A stretch of DNA of 64,000 nt from an uncultured Bacilli bacterium (GCA_947626275.1 CANQRL010000001.1:124001-188000), one strand, 5' to 3'. Positions 41,868-52,354 are shown, counted from the stretch's first letter. Numbers and translations are program-made. Notes: generated from the letters alone by a model not told the origin.

Positions 41868-43825
41868 CCCGCCATACTAGATACTTGACTATACATACTA
41901 AACATAGGGATTACAATAGCAAGAACGATTGTACCAACAATAGCGGTTAAGAAGACGATGATAATTGGTTCCATCAAGGACTTAACTCTCGCTACCATGT
42001 TCTTATGCTCATCTTGATAATAATCGGCAACCTTTGCCATCATCTCGGCTAATTGACCCGTTTTCTCTCCTGTTACAATCATTTCATAAGCAGGAACTGG
42101 GAATGCCCAGTGATCTTTGAAAGCGGTTGATATCTTTTCTCCAGATGCCAAATTATTAACGGTATCTAAGATCATAATTTTATAGATTTCATTATTCGTT
42201 ATCTTCTTCAAGATATTCATACTATCTGTAATAAATACGTTGTGGGATAACAAAGAAGCAAACGTCTTACTAAACATCATAACTTCTTTATAAATGATGA
42301 TACTACCAACAACTGGGATATGCATTAAAATCCATTGCATTAACGTTCTTAAAATCTTAATGTTTCGGTAACAGTAAAGAACAATGATGATAACGACAAC
42401 AACCCAGAACAAAATGCTAAGCAAATTGTGTTTCATGAAATCACTGGCCGCCATAACCATCAACGTAAATTTTGGAATCGCACTAGAATCCATAGACTCA
42501 TAGATTTCAACGAACTGAGGAACGATATAAACCATCATGAAAATCGTAACACCAATCGCCATCATGAATACAATGGTAGGATAGGTAAGAGCACTTACCA
42601 TTTCCTTATGGGTCTTCTCCATCTCTGAGAAATACTCAGCCATATCGTCTAAGGCTTCTGGAAGTTCTCCTGTTAGTTCTGATGACTTAACCATGTTGAT
42701 AAGAATAGCTGGGAAAGAATTTCCCTGATTTTCCATCGCCTTGGAGAAACTTTCTCCCATCGTTAAGTCATACATCATCGAACGGAACATTCTTTGATAA
42801 TTTTTATTTTTAAATTGTCTTGTCAAGATATTCATAGATTCTACTAGTGGAATACCAGACTTAACGTAGGTAGATAACTGGGTTAAGAAGAAGATCAAAT
42901 CTTTTCTCTTCATCTTCGCACCATTACCATTGACACTACTATACATCGTCTGAATCCATTTGTTCGTACGAATACTATAAACCGTCATACCCTCACTCAT
43001 AAGGAATGAGTGAACTTCCAATCTAGAATAAGCTGCGAAGTATCCTTTAACCGTTTTTCCTTCTGGGTTCCGGCAAACATACTCCCACATAACCTTTTTC
43101 TCTTCTTTTTCTGCATCAGCACCCTCAAAGTCAATCATGAGTGCTTGACGGTTGATATCTTTTTTATTCTTTGCTTGACGCATAACGGTAGATTCTTCAA
43201 AAGACTTCTTCATATGCTCATAAGCACTTTTTGGAATATTGAAGATTTTTTCTAGGACATCATTGATGTGATCCCCAATGCCTTTTTTCTGATCGGCATA
43301 GTCATCAGATATATAGACAAAATCGTCTTTTGGAACAGCCTCTTTTACAGTAGCTGGTTTTTCCTTCTCTGGTTCCACCTTTTCCGGTTTGATAATAGAG
43401 TCTAACCGTAATCCTTTTAATTTTTCTTGTTCTGGTGTTAATTTTTTCTTTTCTTTTTCTTTATATTTTTCAGGATGTTTCGCTCTTTCTGCAGCCAATT
43501 TCTTTGCTCTTTTTTCCTGCTTTATCTTATCCCTTCGGTTCATCTCTTCTTCACGTTTAATCTTCGCTTGATTTTGATAATCCAAAAGTTTCAAATAAAT
43601 CTTTCCAAGCAAACTAAAAAGTAGACTAATTGGTAACGTCACACCGATAAAGGCATAACGGAAAAAATGATATACCTTTATACAAAGCCAAAGGCAACCA
43701 TTCGTAAAACTCTCTCCTAGTTTACCAAATTTATCACCGACTTTTCCTAATTTCTTTCCTATAAATTGTACCAATTTAACCGGTGACAGGATGATAGAGA
43801 TAATAATATCTACAATTGCTGCCAT
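41864..43825 (-). CDS. pilC: PilC/GspF-type pilus platform protein with long N-terminal extension
   Basis: This 653-residue protein has a normal PilC/GspF core in its C-terminal 380 residues: two T2SSF repeats (FLTQLSTYVKSGIPLVESM and FSKTFASLLSHNVFITDSM) and the usual three membrane helices. Before it lies an extension of about 270 residues that PilC proteins normally lack: two hydrophobic segments within the first 85 residues, then a very charged Lys/Glu-rich linker with RREEMNRRDKIKQEKRAKK-like composition. The extension may tie the platform to the membrane or to the equally extended PilB. It starts the pilC-pilD operon. Confidence 0.88.
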   Translation of the reverse strand: MAAIVDIIISIILSPVKLVQFIGKKLGKVGDKFGKLGESFTNGCLWLCIKVYHFFRYAFIGVTLPISLLFSLLGKIYLKLLDYQNQAKIKREEEMNRRDKIKQEKRAKKLAAERAKHPEKYKEKEKKKLTPEQEKLKGLRLDSIIKPEKVEPEKEKPATVKEAVPKDDFVYISDDYADQKKGIGDHINDVLEKIFNIPKSAYEHMKKSFEESTVMRQAKNKKDINRQALMIDFEGADAEKEEKKVMWEYVCRNPEGKTVKGYFAAYSRLEVHSFLMSEGMTVYSIRTNKWIQTMYSSVNGNGAKMKRKDLIFFLTQLSTYVKSGIPLVESMNILTRQFKNKNYQRMFRSMMYDLTMGESFSKAMENQGNSFPAILINMVKSSELTGELPEALDDMAEYFSEMEKTHKEMVSALTYPTIVFMMAIGVTIFMMVYIVPQFVEIYESMDSSAIPKFTLMVMAASDFMKHNLLSILFWVVVVIIIVLYCYRNIKILRTLMQWILMHIPVVGSIIIYKEVMMFSKTFASLLSHNVFITDSMNILKKITNNEIYKIMILDTVNNLASGEKISTAFKDHWAFPVPAYEMIVTGEKTGQLAEMMAKVADYYQDEHKNMVARVKSLMEPIIIVFLTAIVGTIVLAIVIPMFSMYSQVSSMAG

Positions 43826-43946
43826 AAAACACCTACCTCTTTATTCTTACACTATAATGATTATAGCATACTTTTCGACAAATAGAAAACATTTTTTTCA
43901 AAAATACATAGAATATTTTAGAAACCATTTTTTAAAGGAGGAAATC

Positions 43947-44258
43947 ATGAATTTTTATAATCCTTATTTCTATTCTGTGCCAGCAGCAACGTCTAGTGGA
44001 CTACTCAGTAGAATTAGTTTTGGTTCTATTTTAAACGGCGCAACAAGAGTACTGAACTTTGCTAATCAAGCGATACCGATGTTCAAGCAGATTTCTCCTG
44101 TTGTGAAAAACGCGAAAACGATGTTCAAAGTAATGAATGAATTTCGAAAAAACGATACCGATACGAAGCCTAGTCCTAGTGAAACAAGTCCCGTAGTTGA
44201 AAGAGAAAACCAAACTTTTTCAACCGTCTCTTCAAACGGTCCAACCTTCTTCTTATAA
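43947..44258 (+). CDS. yqfQ: YqfQ-like small protein
   Basis: This 103-residue protein has a Tyr/Phe-rich start, a Ser/Gly stretch and a helix with FANQAIPMFKQISPVVKNAK followed by FKVMNEFRK, which fits the YqfQ family of Bacillus. Its function is unknown. GGAGG five bases before the ATG at 43947 is decisive for the start; the frame is open for 156 bases upstream but without a ribosome site. The neighbours trmK, sigA and dnaG are also its Bacillus neighbours. The tail is polar and low in complexity. A hairpin at about 44259-44300 may end the transcript. Confidence 0.62.
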   Translation: MNFYNPYFYSVPAATSSGLLSRISFGSILNGATRVLNFANQAIPMFKQISPVVKNAKTMFKVMNEFRKNDTDTKPSPSETSPVVERENQTFSTVSSNGPTFFL

Positions 44259-44265
44259 AAAAGAA

Positions 44266-44904
44266 CTAGAGATTCTTTCTTAAATCTTCTAGTTCTTTTA
44301 AAATTCTTTTCTTTTTTTCTAATTCGGTATCACCAGTTGGAATTTGTTCTATAATTTCTAGTACCTTATCTCGTTCATTTTCAATAAAGCGTAGATTTTT
44401 TTTAAGGACAGGTCCAAACCGATAATCCTCTTCTTGGTAGTTTTCTTGCCCTCTTACAAAATCGATAATGACATACGTCTTTTTCTTTTCTTCTACATAT
44501 TTTTCATCCTGAATACGATATCCTAAAGAAGTGACATATCTTCTTAAGTCTTCAAAATCAGTTTGTGTTCCAATAATCATTCTCTTTGGTAACTTACGTC
44601 CCTCTAAAATATGTTCAATCGTAAGAGTTCCCATGCCAGAAATAACGATGATATCATCATCTGAAATAGGAATTCCTTCCAATCCATCCGCTAACAGGAT
44701 GGTAATCGTTTTGACCTGGAAGCGCAAGATATTATAACGAGCTTGGTCTAAAGCACTTTGATTGATATCGGTAGCGATACATTCGCATCCCTTCTCTTGC
44801 GACAAATAAATATCTAAAAGAGCATGGTCACATCCGACATCGATTACCTTGCTATGACTAGGGATAAGCTCAGCAATCGTCTCTAATCTTTTCGATATTT
44901 TCAT
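44266..44904 (-). CDS. trmK: tRNA (adenine(22)-N(1))-methyltransferase TrmK
   Basis: This 212-residue protein starts with ISKRLETIAELIPSHSKVIDVG and has DVGCDHALLDIYL for SAM binding and ISGMGTLTIEHIL, both typical of TrmK/YqfN. It methylates A22 of tRNAs. Its ATG overlaps the stop of sigA by one base, and dnaG lies before sigA, the same order as in Bacillus subtilis. Confidence 0.92.
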   Translation of the reverse strand: MKISKRLETIAELIPSHSKVIDVGCDHALLDIYLSQEKGCECIATDINQSALDQARYNILRFQVKTITILLADGLEGIPISDDDIIVISGMGTLTIEHILEGRKLPKRMIIGTQTDFEDLRRYVTSLGYRIQDEKYVEEKKKTYVIIDFVRGQENYQEEDYRFGPVLKKNLRFIENERDKVLEIIEQIPTGDTELEKKKRILKELEDLRKNL

Positions 44905-45977
44905 TATTCAGCCATATAGTCACGCAATTTGCGACTTCTAGATGGGTGACGTAACTTTCTTAAGGCTTTTGCTTCAATCTGACGAATTCTCTCCCTAGTA
45001 ACACCAAACATCTGACCAACCTCTTCTAGGGTTCTTGGCTTTCCATCCTCTAAACCGAAACGTAACCGAACCACTTTTTCTTCTCTTTCTGTTAACGTTA
45101 ATAAGACCTCACTAATCTCATCTTTTAACATCTCATTCGTTGCAAACTCTTCAGGGCTTAAGTTTCTCTCATCTTTGATGAAATCGCCTAAGTGAGAATC
45201 ATCCTCTTCCCCGATTGGCGTTTCCAAGCTGACAGGATCTTGACTAATTTTATAGATTTCCCGAATCTTATCAACGCTGGTATTCATTTTTTTAGCAAGT
45301 TCTTCTTCACTTGGCTCCCGATTGAGCTCTAGTGTCAATTGACGTTGAACTCGCGCTAATTTGTTAATTGTTTCCACCATGTGAACAGGAACACGGATGG
45401 TTCTTGCTTGATCAGCGATAGCTCTGGTAATCGCCTGTCTAATCCACCAAGTCGCATAGGTAGAAAACTTATATCCTTTTGATACATCGAATTTATCGAC
45501 AGCTTTCATAAGACCGATGTTTCCTTCTTGGATAAGGTCTAAGAATAACATTCCTCTTCCTACATACCGTTTAGCGATAGAAACGACTAGACGAAGGTTT
45601 GCTTCCGCTAAAATGTTTTTAGCTTCTGGATCCCCCTCTGCAATGCGGTCTGCTAAAGCAGCCTCCTCTTCTAGCGTCAACAACTTAATTTGACCAATCT
45701 CTTTCAAGTACATCCGAACAGGGTCATTGATGGTCAAATCTTTCGTCAAAGTACTATCATCTAATAATAACTTATCTCCACCATCTGAGTCGTCCTCTTC
45801 TGAAACAATCGCAATATTGTTTTCGTTAAAGACATTGTATAAGTCATCCAAAGTATCGGCATCTAATTCTAAGCCCTTTAAAGAAGCTGCTAACTCTTCA
45901 TAAGTGATAAACCCTTTTTCTTTTCCTTTTTTAACTAGCTCTTCTTTTCTCTTCTCGTAACTTTTAATCTCTTCCAT
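44904..45977 (-). CDS. sigA: primary sigma factor SigA/RpoD
   Basis: This protein of about 357 residues has a short region 1.1 ([20 protein letters not shown]), region 2 ([18 protein letters not shown] and [19 protein letters not shown]), region 3, and region 4 ([28 protein letters not shown]). It directs RNA polymerase to the TTGACA/TATAAT-type promoters seen across this window. I prefer the ATG at 45977, preceded by AGAGG, over an in-frame GTG four codons earlier. The gene overlaps the end of dnaG by 14 bases. Confidence 0.95.
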   Translation of the reverse strand: MEEIKSYEKRKEELVKKGKEKGFITYEELAASLKGLELDADTLDDLYNVFNENNIAIVSEEDDSDGGDKLLLDDSTLTKDLTINDPVRMYLKEIGQIKLLTLEEEAALADRIAEGDPEAKNILAEANLRLVVSIAKRYVGRGMLFLDLIQEGNIGLMKAVDKFDVSKGYKFSTYATWWIRQAITRAIADQARTIRVPVHMVETINKLARVQRQLTLELNREPSEEELAKKMNTSVDKIREIYKISQDPVSLETPIGEEDDSHLGDFIKDERNLSPEEFATNEMLKDEISEVLLTLTEREEKVVRLRFGLEDGKPRTLEEVGQMFGVTRERIRQIEAKALRKLRHPSRSRKLRDYMAE

Positions 45978-47715
45978 TATCCTCTTCACTCCTCTTTTTA
46001 TACGACACTAACTTTTGCGCTAACTCTATTTTTCTATCATAATTATCCGAATTGGATAATTCATGACGATATTTATCCATTTGCAACCCTTCATTGTATT
46101 CTTTAATATTTCTTAGATAATCATCTATCTCTTCGGGAATCATCTCTTCTCGAAGGGAAATCATCGATAGCTCCCCGATGGTTTCTACCGCTTCTTCATC
46201 ATCTCGTAATTCTGTTAGTAAATCTGCTATATCAATATATCCGTATTGCCTAAAGAAAGAACTAATTTGAAACCCTAATCTTCGATATTTATCGGTAGGC
46301 ATATGCGTAATCTTCTTATCATACATTTTAATAGCATTCGCATTCCGAAGCATATAGTAGAGTAAATTTCTCTCTGATTTTTCCCATTTCGTCAACTTTT
46401 TCTTTTCTTTTGGCAGAAGCAATTCCGTCTTTTTTTCTTTCTTACCAATCTTACTTCGAATAAAATCAAGCGATAACTTTGTCTCTTCACTCAATTTGGT
46501 AATGCTGACCTCACGAAGCGTATCATCTTCCATTTTGCTAATTTCTTCTATCATAGCATTCGCGTAATTGGCAAGATCAACCGGATTATTTAAATCGGTT
46601 GACGATTTTAGTAGAAACTCTTTAAATTCGACTGGATTCATCGCATTTTCCAGCTTTTTTAAAAAAGTTTCTTTTCCATATTTTTGAATGTATTCATCAG
46701 GATCTAAATCATCCTCTAGGCGAACGATTCGTGGCTCTATTCCAACCTTGGTTAATTCTTCTAAGGCTGCCTTTGTTGCCTTTAAACCAGCCGCATCTCC
46801 ATCAAAACATAAGATGACATGACTAGATAATTTTCTTATCAGCATCGCATGTTCGCTACCAAACGCCGTTCCTAGACTAGCTACGACATTTTCTACCCCA
46901 ATCGTGTAAGCCCGAATAACATCCATTGGTCCTTCCATGACGATAATCTCTTTTTTCACCCGAGCACTCTCTTTAGCTCGATGATAATTATATAAAACAT
47001 CTCTTTTCTTAAAAATCGGTGTTTCTTTCGAATTGACATATTTATTCGTCGCTTCTCCGTGATAAGCTCGACCATTATAACCAATGACTCTTCCACGAAT
47101 ATCATGGAGAGGAAACATAATCCGGTTACGGTAAAGGTCATAGAGTTCCATACCGCGCTCTTCTTCTCCTACTAAACCACTCATCAAAAGGGTCTTGTCC
47201 GAATAATTTTTCTTTTTCAACAATTTCGTAAGAAGATTCGAAGCTTTTAAAGAAAGTCCAATTTCAAATGTCTTGATGATATCATCCGTCAAGTTTCGAT
47301 TATGAAGATATTCTTTCGCCTCTTTTGCTTCTACACTATTCATATTATTTTGATAAAACTTCTGACTAATCTCATAAATATCAAATAAGTCCTGATATTT
47401 TTCTTCTCTTTTCTCTTTTTTATTAGAAAGTGTTAAAGGAATACCCGCTATCTCGGCACATCTAGCTACCGCTTCTAGAAAGGAAATGTTTTCATAGTCT
47501 TGTAAGAATTTAAAAACATTACCCGTTGCTCCACAAGAAAAGCAAGTATAGATTTGTTTTTCCTTGGAAACACTCATACTAGGAGAGTGATCATCGTGAA
47601 AAGGACACACTCCAAAATAGTTTTTCCCGCGAGCTGTCAAGGGTACATAGCTTGAGATTACTTCAACGATGTCAACAGCATTCCGAATATCATTGATAAC
47701 ACTATTGTCAAGCAT
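45964..47715 (-). CDS. dnaG: DNA primase DnaG
   Basis: This protein of about 583 residues has the CHC2 zinc finger ([11 protein letters not shown] ... [10 protein letters not shown]), the Toprim core ([28 protein letters not shown]) and a C-terminal helicase-binding region. It makes RNA primers for replication. Several in-frame starts exist (GTG, ATG, ATG at the beginning); the ATG at 47715 has AGGAA nine bases upstream and is preferred. It heads the dnaG-sigA-trmK operon, the classic macromolecular synthesis group. Confidence 0.95.
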   Translation of the reverse strand: MLDNSVINDIRNAVDIVEVISSYVPLTARGKNYFGVCPFHDDHSPSMSVSKEKQIYTCFSCGATGNVFKFLQDYENISFLEAVARCAEIAGIPLTLSNKKEKREEKYQDLFDIYEISQKFYQNNMNSVEAKEAKEYLHNRNLTDDIIKTFEIGLSLKASNLLTKLLKKKNYSDKTLLMSGLVGEEERGMELYDLYRNRIMFPLHDIRGRVIGYNGRAYHGEATNKYVNSKETPIFKKRDVLYNYHRAKESARVKKEIIVMEGPMDVIRAYTIGVENVVASLGTAFGSEHAMLIRKLSSHVILCFDGDAAGLKATKAALEELTKVGIEPRIVRLEDDLDPDEYIQKYGKETFLKKLENAMNPVEFKEFLLKSSTDLNNPVDLANYANAMIEEISKMEDDTLREVSITKLSEETKLSLDFIRSKIGKKEKKTELLLPKEKKKLTKWEKSERNLLYYMLRNANAIKMYDKKITHMPTDKYRRLGFQISSFFRQYGYIDIADLLTELRDDEEAVETIGELSMISLREEMIPEEIDDYLRNIKEYNEGLQMDKYRHELSNSDNYDRKIELAQKLVSYKKRSEEDNGRD

Positions 47716-47830
47716 TCTCATCACTTCCTAAAAAAACCCTACATTTATAATATACGAGGAAACTTGTCCATTTCCTTTTTTTTGACAAAAAAATTTAAAA
47801 TTTTTCCCAATTGATAGCTATTATATCATA

Positions 47831-47861
47831 AAAAAGAAAAAAGGAAAGAGTAAATCTTTCC
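47831..47861 (-). terminator. second terminator after comEC
   Basis: A six-base-pair stem (47843-47848 with 47856-47861) is followed by a T-rich tail on the minus strand. The rest of the gap to dnaG is AT-rich with no clear promoter. Confidence 0.65.
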
Positions 47862-47873
47862 ATCTATATAAAA

Positions 47874-47890
47874 CGCTAACGCGGTTAGCG
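47874..47890 (-). terminator. terminator hairpin overlapping the comEC stop
   Basis: A seven-base-pair stem (CGCTAAC / GTTAGCG, three-base loop) is followed by TTTTATAT on the minus strand and contains the stop codon of comEC. Confidence 0.65.
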
Positions 47891-49867
47891 TACCCTTTGA
47901 ACAAGCATGGAAGAACCTAACTTTACTTTAACGGCTCCTCCCATGCTCGTCACATAGGTGTCACAAGATTGCAAACGACTGAGTGTCTCTTCATGTGGGT
48001 GCCCGTAACGGTTATTTACCCCTGCCGATATGAGACAAACTTCCGGATTGATTGCTTTTATAAATTCCTCACTGGTACTATATTTCGAACCATGATGTCC
48101 GACTTTCAAAAGATCGATGGAGAGATTGTATTTCTCTAATAACTCTTCTTCTACGGGAAAGCCACTATCGCCCATCAAGAGAAGAGAGTGTCCACGAATT
48201 TGTAAATAAAGAACAAGGCTATCTTCATTCTCCTCTTCCTGTCCAGGATTTAAAAAATAAAATTGTTCTCCTCGATAGGAAATCTTTGCCTGTGATACTT
48301 GACGATAAGAAATGTTTTTCGTCTTTAAATAGTCTATCAGTTTTTCTTCTAATTCCGTATACGAGCCACTATTTAGAAAAACCTGTCTCACCGAGATTTT
48401 CTCTAAAAGAGAGATGGCTTCTCCCATGTGATCCTGATCGCCATGCGTGAGGACTAACCAATCCAATTTCGAAATACCATAGGCATGAAGGGTTGGTATT
48501 AACACACGTTCCGCTATTTTTCCTTCATTTCCAGTCCCTCCCGTATCGACCAAGATAGATAATCGGCGATGGGGGTAAAGTAGAAGGATACTATCCCCCT
48601 GTCCTACATCTAAGAGGATTACTTCTCCTCGTGGGGACAAAAAAGGTCGGATCCAAAGAATTCCAAGAAGCAAGATAAAACCTACAATATATTTATATTC
48701 TTTCCTTTTTATTTTGTGCAACAAAAAAAGAAAATATGCATAATAAAGAAGAACTCCCCAAAGAGGAATATGGGGAAAGATAATAGGTTGAAACCAAGAC
48801 GATAGCATCCTACTACTATTTTCTAAAATGGTCATCAAAAAAGCATAAACAGTATCGCAAACAGGAAAGAGAAGGGCGAAAAAAGAAAAAGGAAATAAAA
48901 AAAGACTGACAATCGGTACAAAAAGAAGGTTCCAAACAGGACCTAGGAGAGAAACAGAAAAAGAAGTATTAATTTGGATAGGAAGACTAGCCAAAAAAGA
49001 AAGACAAGAGATAAGAAAAAGTGGCTTCTTAGGATAATCTTCTAAGAAGCAGAGAAAAAAACTGATGGTAAAGCTATAAAGAAATCCTGTGTGATAAAGA
49101 TAATAAGGATTATAAAGGAGAAAAAGGCAAGTGAAGAAAAGAAAACACTTCTTTTTGGAAAGTCCTAATTTTTCTCCTGCTAATAAGAAGAAAGGAAATA
49201 GCCATGCTCTTAAAAAAGAAGGAGAAAAAGAAACGAGAAAGGCATAGAATAGTAAAAAGAGAAATAATCCTAAAGAAAGCTTTCGCTTTTTTTGAAGAAA
49301 GAAAAAAAGAGCAAAGAAAAACTGAATGTGCATACCAGAAACAGCGAACAAATGACGAATCCCATTTTTTTGATAACTCGTTAAAACTTCATCGCTCATC
49401 TCTTCTGTGCTTCCTAATAAGAAGGCTTTTAGATATCGACTACTCTTCCTCTTCTCAATTACCTTTTCTATTTTTTCTTTAATAGCATACCAAAAAGAGC
49501 GATTAGTTTTTTCTACTGTACATTCCCCATTCATAATGTAATAAATTTTTTTACTAGCTAAATACTTTCGATAGTCAAATAAGTAAAAGTTTGTCGATGA
49601 AGTAGGATACTCTATTTTTCCCTCACAGGAAAGTCGATCTCCCAAAGAAAATGCTTTATCTGTATAAACAAGCGTAGAACCAATAACAAGTTCTATCGTA
49701 TCTTCCTTTTTCTTTTGTTCCTTTAAAACACCTTTGATAGAATGAGAAGTAAGAACTTGGTCATCTCCTAATGGTTTTTGAAAAATCACATAGCAGTAAC
49801 ATCCCGTAAAAAGAATGAAAAAAATAAGAAAGAGATTAGACGGTGATATCGTCTTTAATCTTTTCAT
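47885..49867 (-). CDS. comEC: ComEC DNA-uptake channel protein
   Basis: This protein of about 660 residues has a full ComEC layout: an N-terminal outer OB-like domain (DUF4131), the competence membrane domain (LFAVSGMHIQFFFAL and about ten helices), and a C-terminal metallo-beta-lactamase domain (LDVGQGDSILL, LTHGDQDHMGE, LLKVGHHGSKYS). It would pass single-stranded DNA through the membrane. I prefer the ATG at 49867; a GTG four codons earlier is part of the ribosome-site region. The start overlaps the end of comEA by 32 bases, so the two are coupled. Confidence 0.93.
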   Translation of the reverse strand: MKRLKTISPSNLFLIFFILFTGCYCYVIFQKPLGDDQVLTSHSIKGVLKEQKKKEDTIELVIGSTLVYTDKAFSLGDRLSCEGKIEYPTSSTNFYLFDYRKYLASKKIYYIMNGECTVEKTNRSFWYAIKEKIEKVIEKRKSSRYLKAFLLGSTEEMSDEVLTSYQKNGIRHLFAVSGMHIQFFFALFFFLQKKRKLSLGLFLFLLFYAFLVSFSPSFLRAWLFPFFLLAGEKLGLSKKKCFLFFTCLFLLYNPYYLYHTGFLYSFTISFFLCFLEDYPKKPLFLISCLSFLASLPIQINTSFSVSLLGPVWNLLFVPIVSLFLFPFSFFALLFPVCDTVYAFLMTILENSSRMLSSWFQPIIFPHIPLWGVLLYYAYFLFLLHKIKRKEYKYIVGFILLLGILWIRPFLSPRGEVILLDVGQGDSILLLYPHRRLSILVDTGGTGNEGKIAERVLIPTLHAYGISKLDWLVLTHGDQDHMGEAISLLEKISVRQVFLNSGSYTELEEKLIDYLKTKNISYRQVSQAKISYRGEQFYFLNPGQEEENEDSLVLYLQIRGHSLLLMGDSGFPVEEELLEKYNLSIDLLKVGHHGSKYSTSEEFIKAINPEVCLISAGVNNRYGHPHEETLSRLQSCDTYVTSMGGAVKVKLGSSMLVQRVR

Positions 49868-50459
49868 AGACGCTATCACCTATTCCAGACACATTTTTAA
49901 TATCTTCTATCTTTTGAAATTTGGTCTTTTTTCGATAGGTTATAATCGCATCTGCCTTCGCTTCACCAATGCCAGATAAGCGCATGAGTTCTTCTTTAGA
50001 GGCCGTATTAATATTCACTTTAGAAGAGACCTCTCCTTCTTCTAGACAAGCTGCATTTTTCACATCAGGACAATGACAGGCTTCTTGAACGTATTCCACT
50101 ATCGTTTTATTTTCTGTTAGGGAAGCAATTTCTTGATTCGTATATACCCAAAGCATTTCTCCGTCTTCTACTTTTTTACTTAAATTGAGAAAATCGGTAT
50201 TGGCATCTTTACTTAATCCACCTGCTTTCTCAATCACATCGATGACACGAGAATCTTTAGGAACTTGATAGACGCCAGGATGAAGAACCGCTCCTTTCAT
50301 GTCAACAGAATAGGTTTCTACCTCGACTATCTCCTCTTCTTTTTCTTCTTCTTTGGTTTCTAGATGAATTTCTTCTTCTTGGTGCGTACAAGTATAACAA
50401 ACACTTAAAAAGAAAAGAACAAGGGCAACCCCTAAAATAATTTTTGCTTTTTGTTTCAT
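49836..50459 (-). CDS. comEA: ComEA-type DNA receptor
   Basis: This 207-residue protein has an N-terminal membrane helix (about 6-24), a Glu-rich stalk, an SLBB-type domain (VDMKGAVLHPGVYQVPKDSR) and a C-terminal helix-hairpin-helix domain (VNINTASKEELMRLSGIGEAKA ... NVSGIGDSVYEKI). This is ComEA, which binds incoming double-stranded DNA outside the membrane. AGGAGG lies before the ATG. comEC follows directly. An extra pair of Cys (CHCPDVKNAAC region) between the two domains is not something I would expect in ComEA. Confidence 0.92.
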   Translation of the reverse strand: MKQKAKIILGVALVLFFLSVCYTCTHQEEEIHLETKEEEKEEEIVEVETYSVDMKGAVLHPGVYQVPKDSRVIDVIEKAGGLSKDANTDFLNLSKKVEDGEMLWVYTNQEIASLTENKTIVEYVQEACHCPDVKNAACLEEGEVSSKVNINTASKEELMRLSGIGEAKADAIITYRKKTKFQKIEDIKNVSGIGDSVYEKIKDDITV

Positions 50460-50560
50460 AGGATACCTCCTATAGAATTATTATTGTTTTTTTACCGATT
50501 TCCTTTTATTTTTAGGATAGTTCCTGTATAATAAAGGTAATCATAGAAAGGATTGATAGT

Positions 50561-52354
50561 ATGTGTGGCATTGTTGGCTATCTAGGAAAAGAAAATGCCT
50601 TAGAGAAAATTATTACAGGACTGGAGACTCTCGAATATCGTGGATACGATTCAGCTGGAGTTGCCTATGTTCTTAACAATCAAATAAAAGTGATAAAAAG
50701 AGAAGGACGAATTCAAAACTTAAAAGAAGCGATTCCTTGGCAAGATCATCCTACCATTGGAATTGGTCATACTAGATGGGCTACTCATGGAGAACCTAAC
50801 GAACAAAATGCTCATCCTCATCAATATGGAAAATTTACGATTGTCCACAATGGAATTATTGAAAATTACCAGGAACTAAAAAAAATCTTAGAGGAAAACG
50901 GCTACCAGATGAAGTCTGATACCGATACCGAAGTAGCTTGTGCCCTACTCGACTTTCTCTACCAAGAAGAACAAAATGTTTTAAAGACACTGGAAAAAGC
51001 GAGAAAACTACTAAAAGGAAGTTATGCATTTGGCATTCTTTGTGCCGATGAATTAGAAACACTATATGCCATTCGTAATTCTAGTCCGCTAATTATTGCA
51101 ACCAAAGGAAATGAGAAATTTTTAGCCTCTGATGTCCCTGCAATTTTAGAATATACCAACGAATACTATCTATTAGATGACTACGATATTGCCGTATTAA
51201 AAAAAGACTCTCTTACTTTCTATCACGATTTAAAAGAAATTACCAAAGAGAAACAAATATTTGAAGGAAGTGTTGAATCCTCTAAAAAAGAAGGATTTCC
51301 TCACTTCATGTTAAAAGAAATCTATGAACAACCAAAAGTGGTAAAAGATACCATCGCCTTTTACTTTGATGGGACCAAAGATTCGCTTTACCAAAAATTA
51401 CCAGCGTTAGACAAATATGAAACGATTCATATCGTTGCCTGTGGAAGTGCTTACCATACCGGTTTAGTTGCCCGTACCCTTATCGAAGAGATTGTAGGAC
51501 TTCCTGTCACAGTTGAAATTGCTTCCGAATATCGCTACAAAAAAGTGTTCTACGATGAAAAAACATTGGTGATTGTCATTTCACAATCTGGTGAAACAGC
51601 AGATACGCTAGCATCTTTACGAAAAGCAAATCAAGATGGAATTGATACGTTAGCTATTGTCAATGTCGTCGGTTCTTCGATTGCTAGAGAAGCGAAAAAA
51701 GTTCTCTATATTAAAGCAGGATGTGAAATTGCAGTGGCAACAACGAAAGCCTATTCTGCTCAGCTAGCTCTTCTTAGTTTATTGACCCTCAAATTAGCGC
51801 TTATTCACCACACAATCGAGGAAGAAGAATTCTTAGAAATTCGAAATGCCATAGCAGCCTTACCAGAACAAATAGAATCTCTTCTCGACAACCCACAATA
51901 TAAGAAAATCGCCCAGCAGATTTATCAACGGGAAGATATCTTCTATCTCGGAAGAAAATTAGACTACTCTATCAGTATGGAGGGAGCTTTAAAGTTAAAA
52001 GAGATTTCCTACATCAACAGTGTTGCCTATCCAGCTGGGGAATTAAAACATGGAACCATCTCTCTTGTAGAAGAAGGAACTCCTGTTATTGGCATTGTTA
52101 CCGATTCAGAAATGCGTGATAAAACCCTTAGTAATCTAAAAGAAACCGCCGCTAGAGGCTCTTACATCATTCTCATCTGTAACGAAGAAGAAAAGGAAGG
52201 AAACGAATGCCTTCTCATTCCGAAAACGCATCCTATCCTACAGTCTATGTTAACGATTGTACCTCTTCAATTACTCGCTTATGAGATTGCAAAAGCAAGA
52301 GGGTGTGATATCGATAAGCCAAGAAATCTTGCCAAATCTGTTACTGTTGAATAA
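50561..52354 (+). CDS. glmS: glutamine-fructose-6-phosphate aminotransferase GlmS
   Basis: This 597-residue protein has Cys2 as the glutaminase nucleophile (MCGIVGYLG), GHTRWATHG and HNGIIENY in the glutamine domain, and two SIS domains (VACGSAYHTG, ISQSGETADT, KLKEISYINSVAYPAGELKHG). It makes glucosamine 6-phosphate for wall precursors. A TATAAT lies at 50527-50532, so the leader is only about 20 nt and cannot contain the glmS ribozyme found in many Gram-positives. AAGGA precedes the ATG. Confidence 0.96.
   Translation: MCGIVGYLGKENALEKIITGLETLEYRGYDSAGVAYVLNNQIKVIKREGRIQNLKEAIPWQDHPTIGIGHTRWATHGEPNEQNAHPHQYGKFTIVHNGIIENYQELKKILEENGYQMKSDTDTEVACALLDFLYQEEQNVLKTLEKARKLLKGSYAFGILCADELETLYAIRNSSPLIIATKGNEKFLASDVPAILEYTNEYYLLDDYDIAVLKKDSLTFYHDLKEITKEKQIFEGSVESSKKEGFPHFMLKEIYEQPKVVKDTIAFYFDGTKDSLYQKLPALDKYETIHIVACGSAYHTGLVARTLIEEIVGLPVTVEIASEYRYKKVFYDEKTLVIVISQSGETADTLASLRKANQDGIDTLAIVNVVGSSIAREAKKVLYIKAGCEIAVATTKAYSAQLALLSLLTLKLALIHHTIEEEEFLEIRNAIAALPEQIESLLDNPQYKKIAQQIYQREDIFYLGRKLDYSISMEGALKLKEISYINSVAYPAGELKHGTISLVEEGTPVIGIVTDSEMRDKTLSNLKETAARGSYIILICNEEEKEGNECLLIPKTHPILQSMLTIVPLQLLAYEIAKARGCDIDKPRNLAKSVTVE

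Noticed and set aside
43791-43946. A 52-residue N-terminal extension of the YqfQ-like protein
   Set aside because: GGAGG at the right distance marks the ATG at 43947, and the extension overlaps the pilC start on the other strand.
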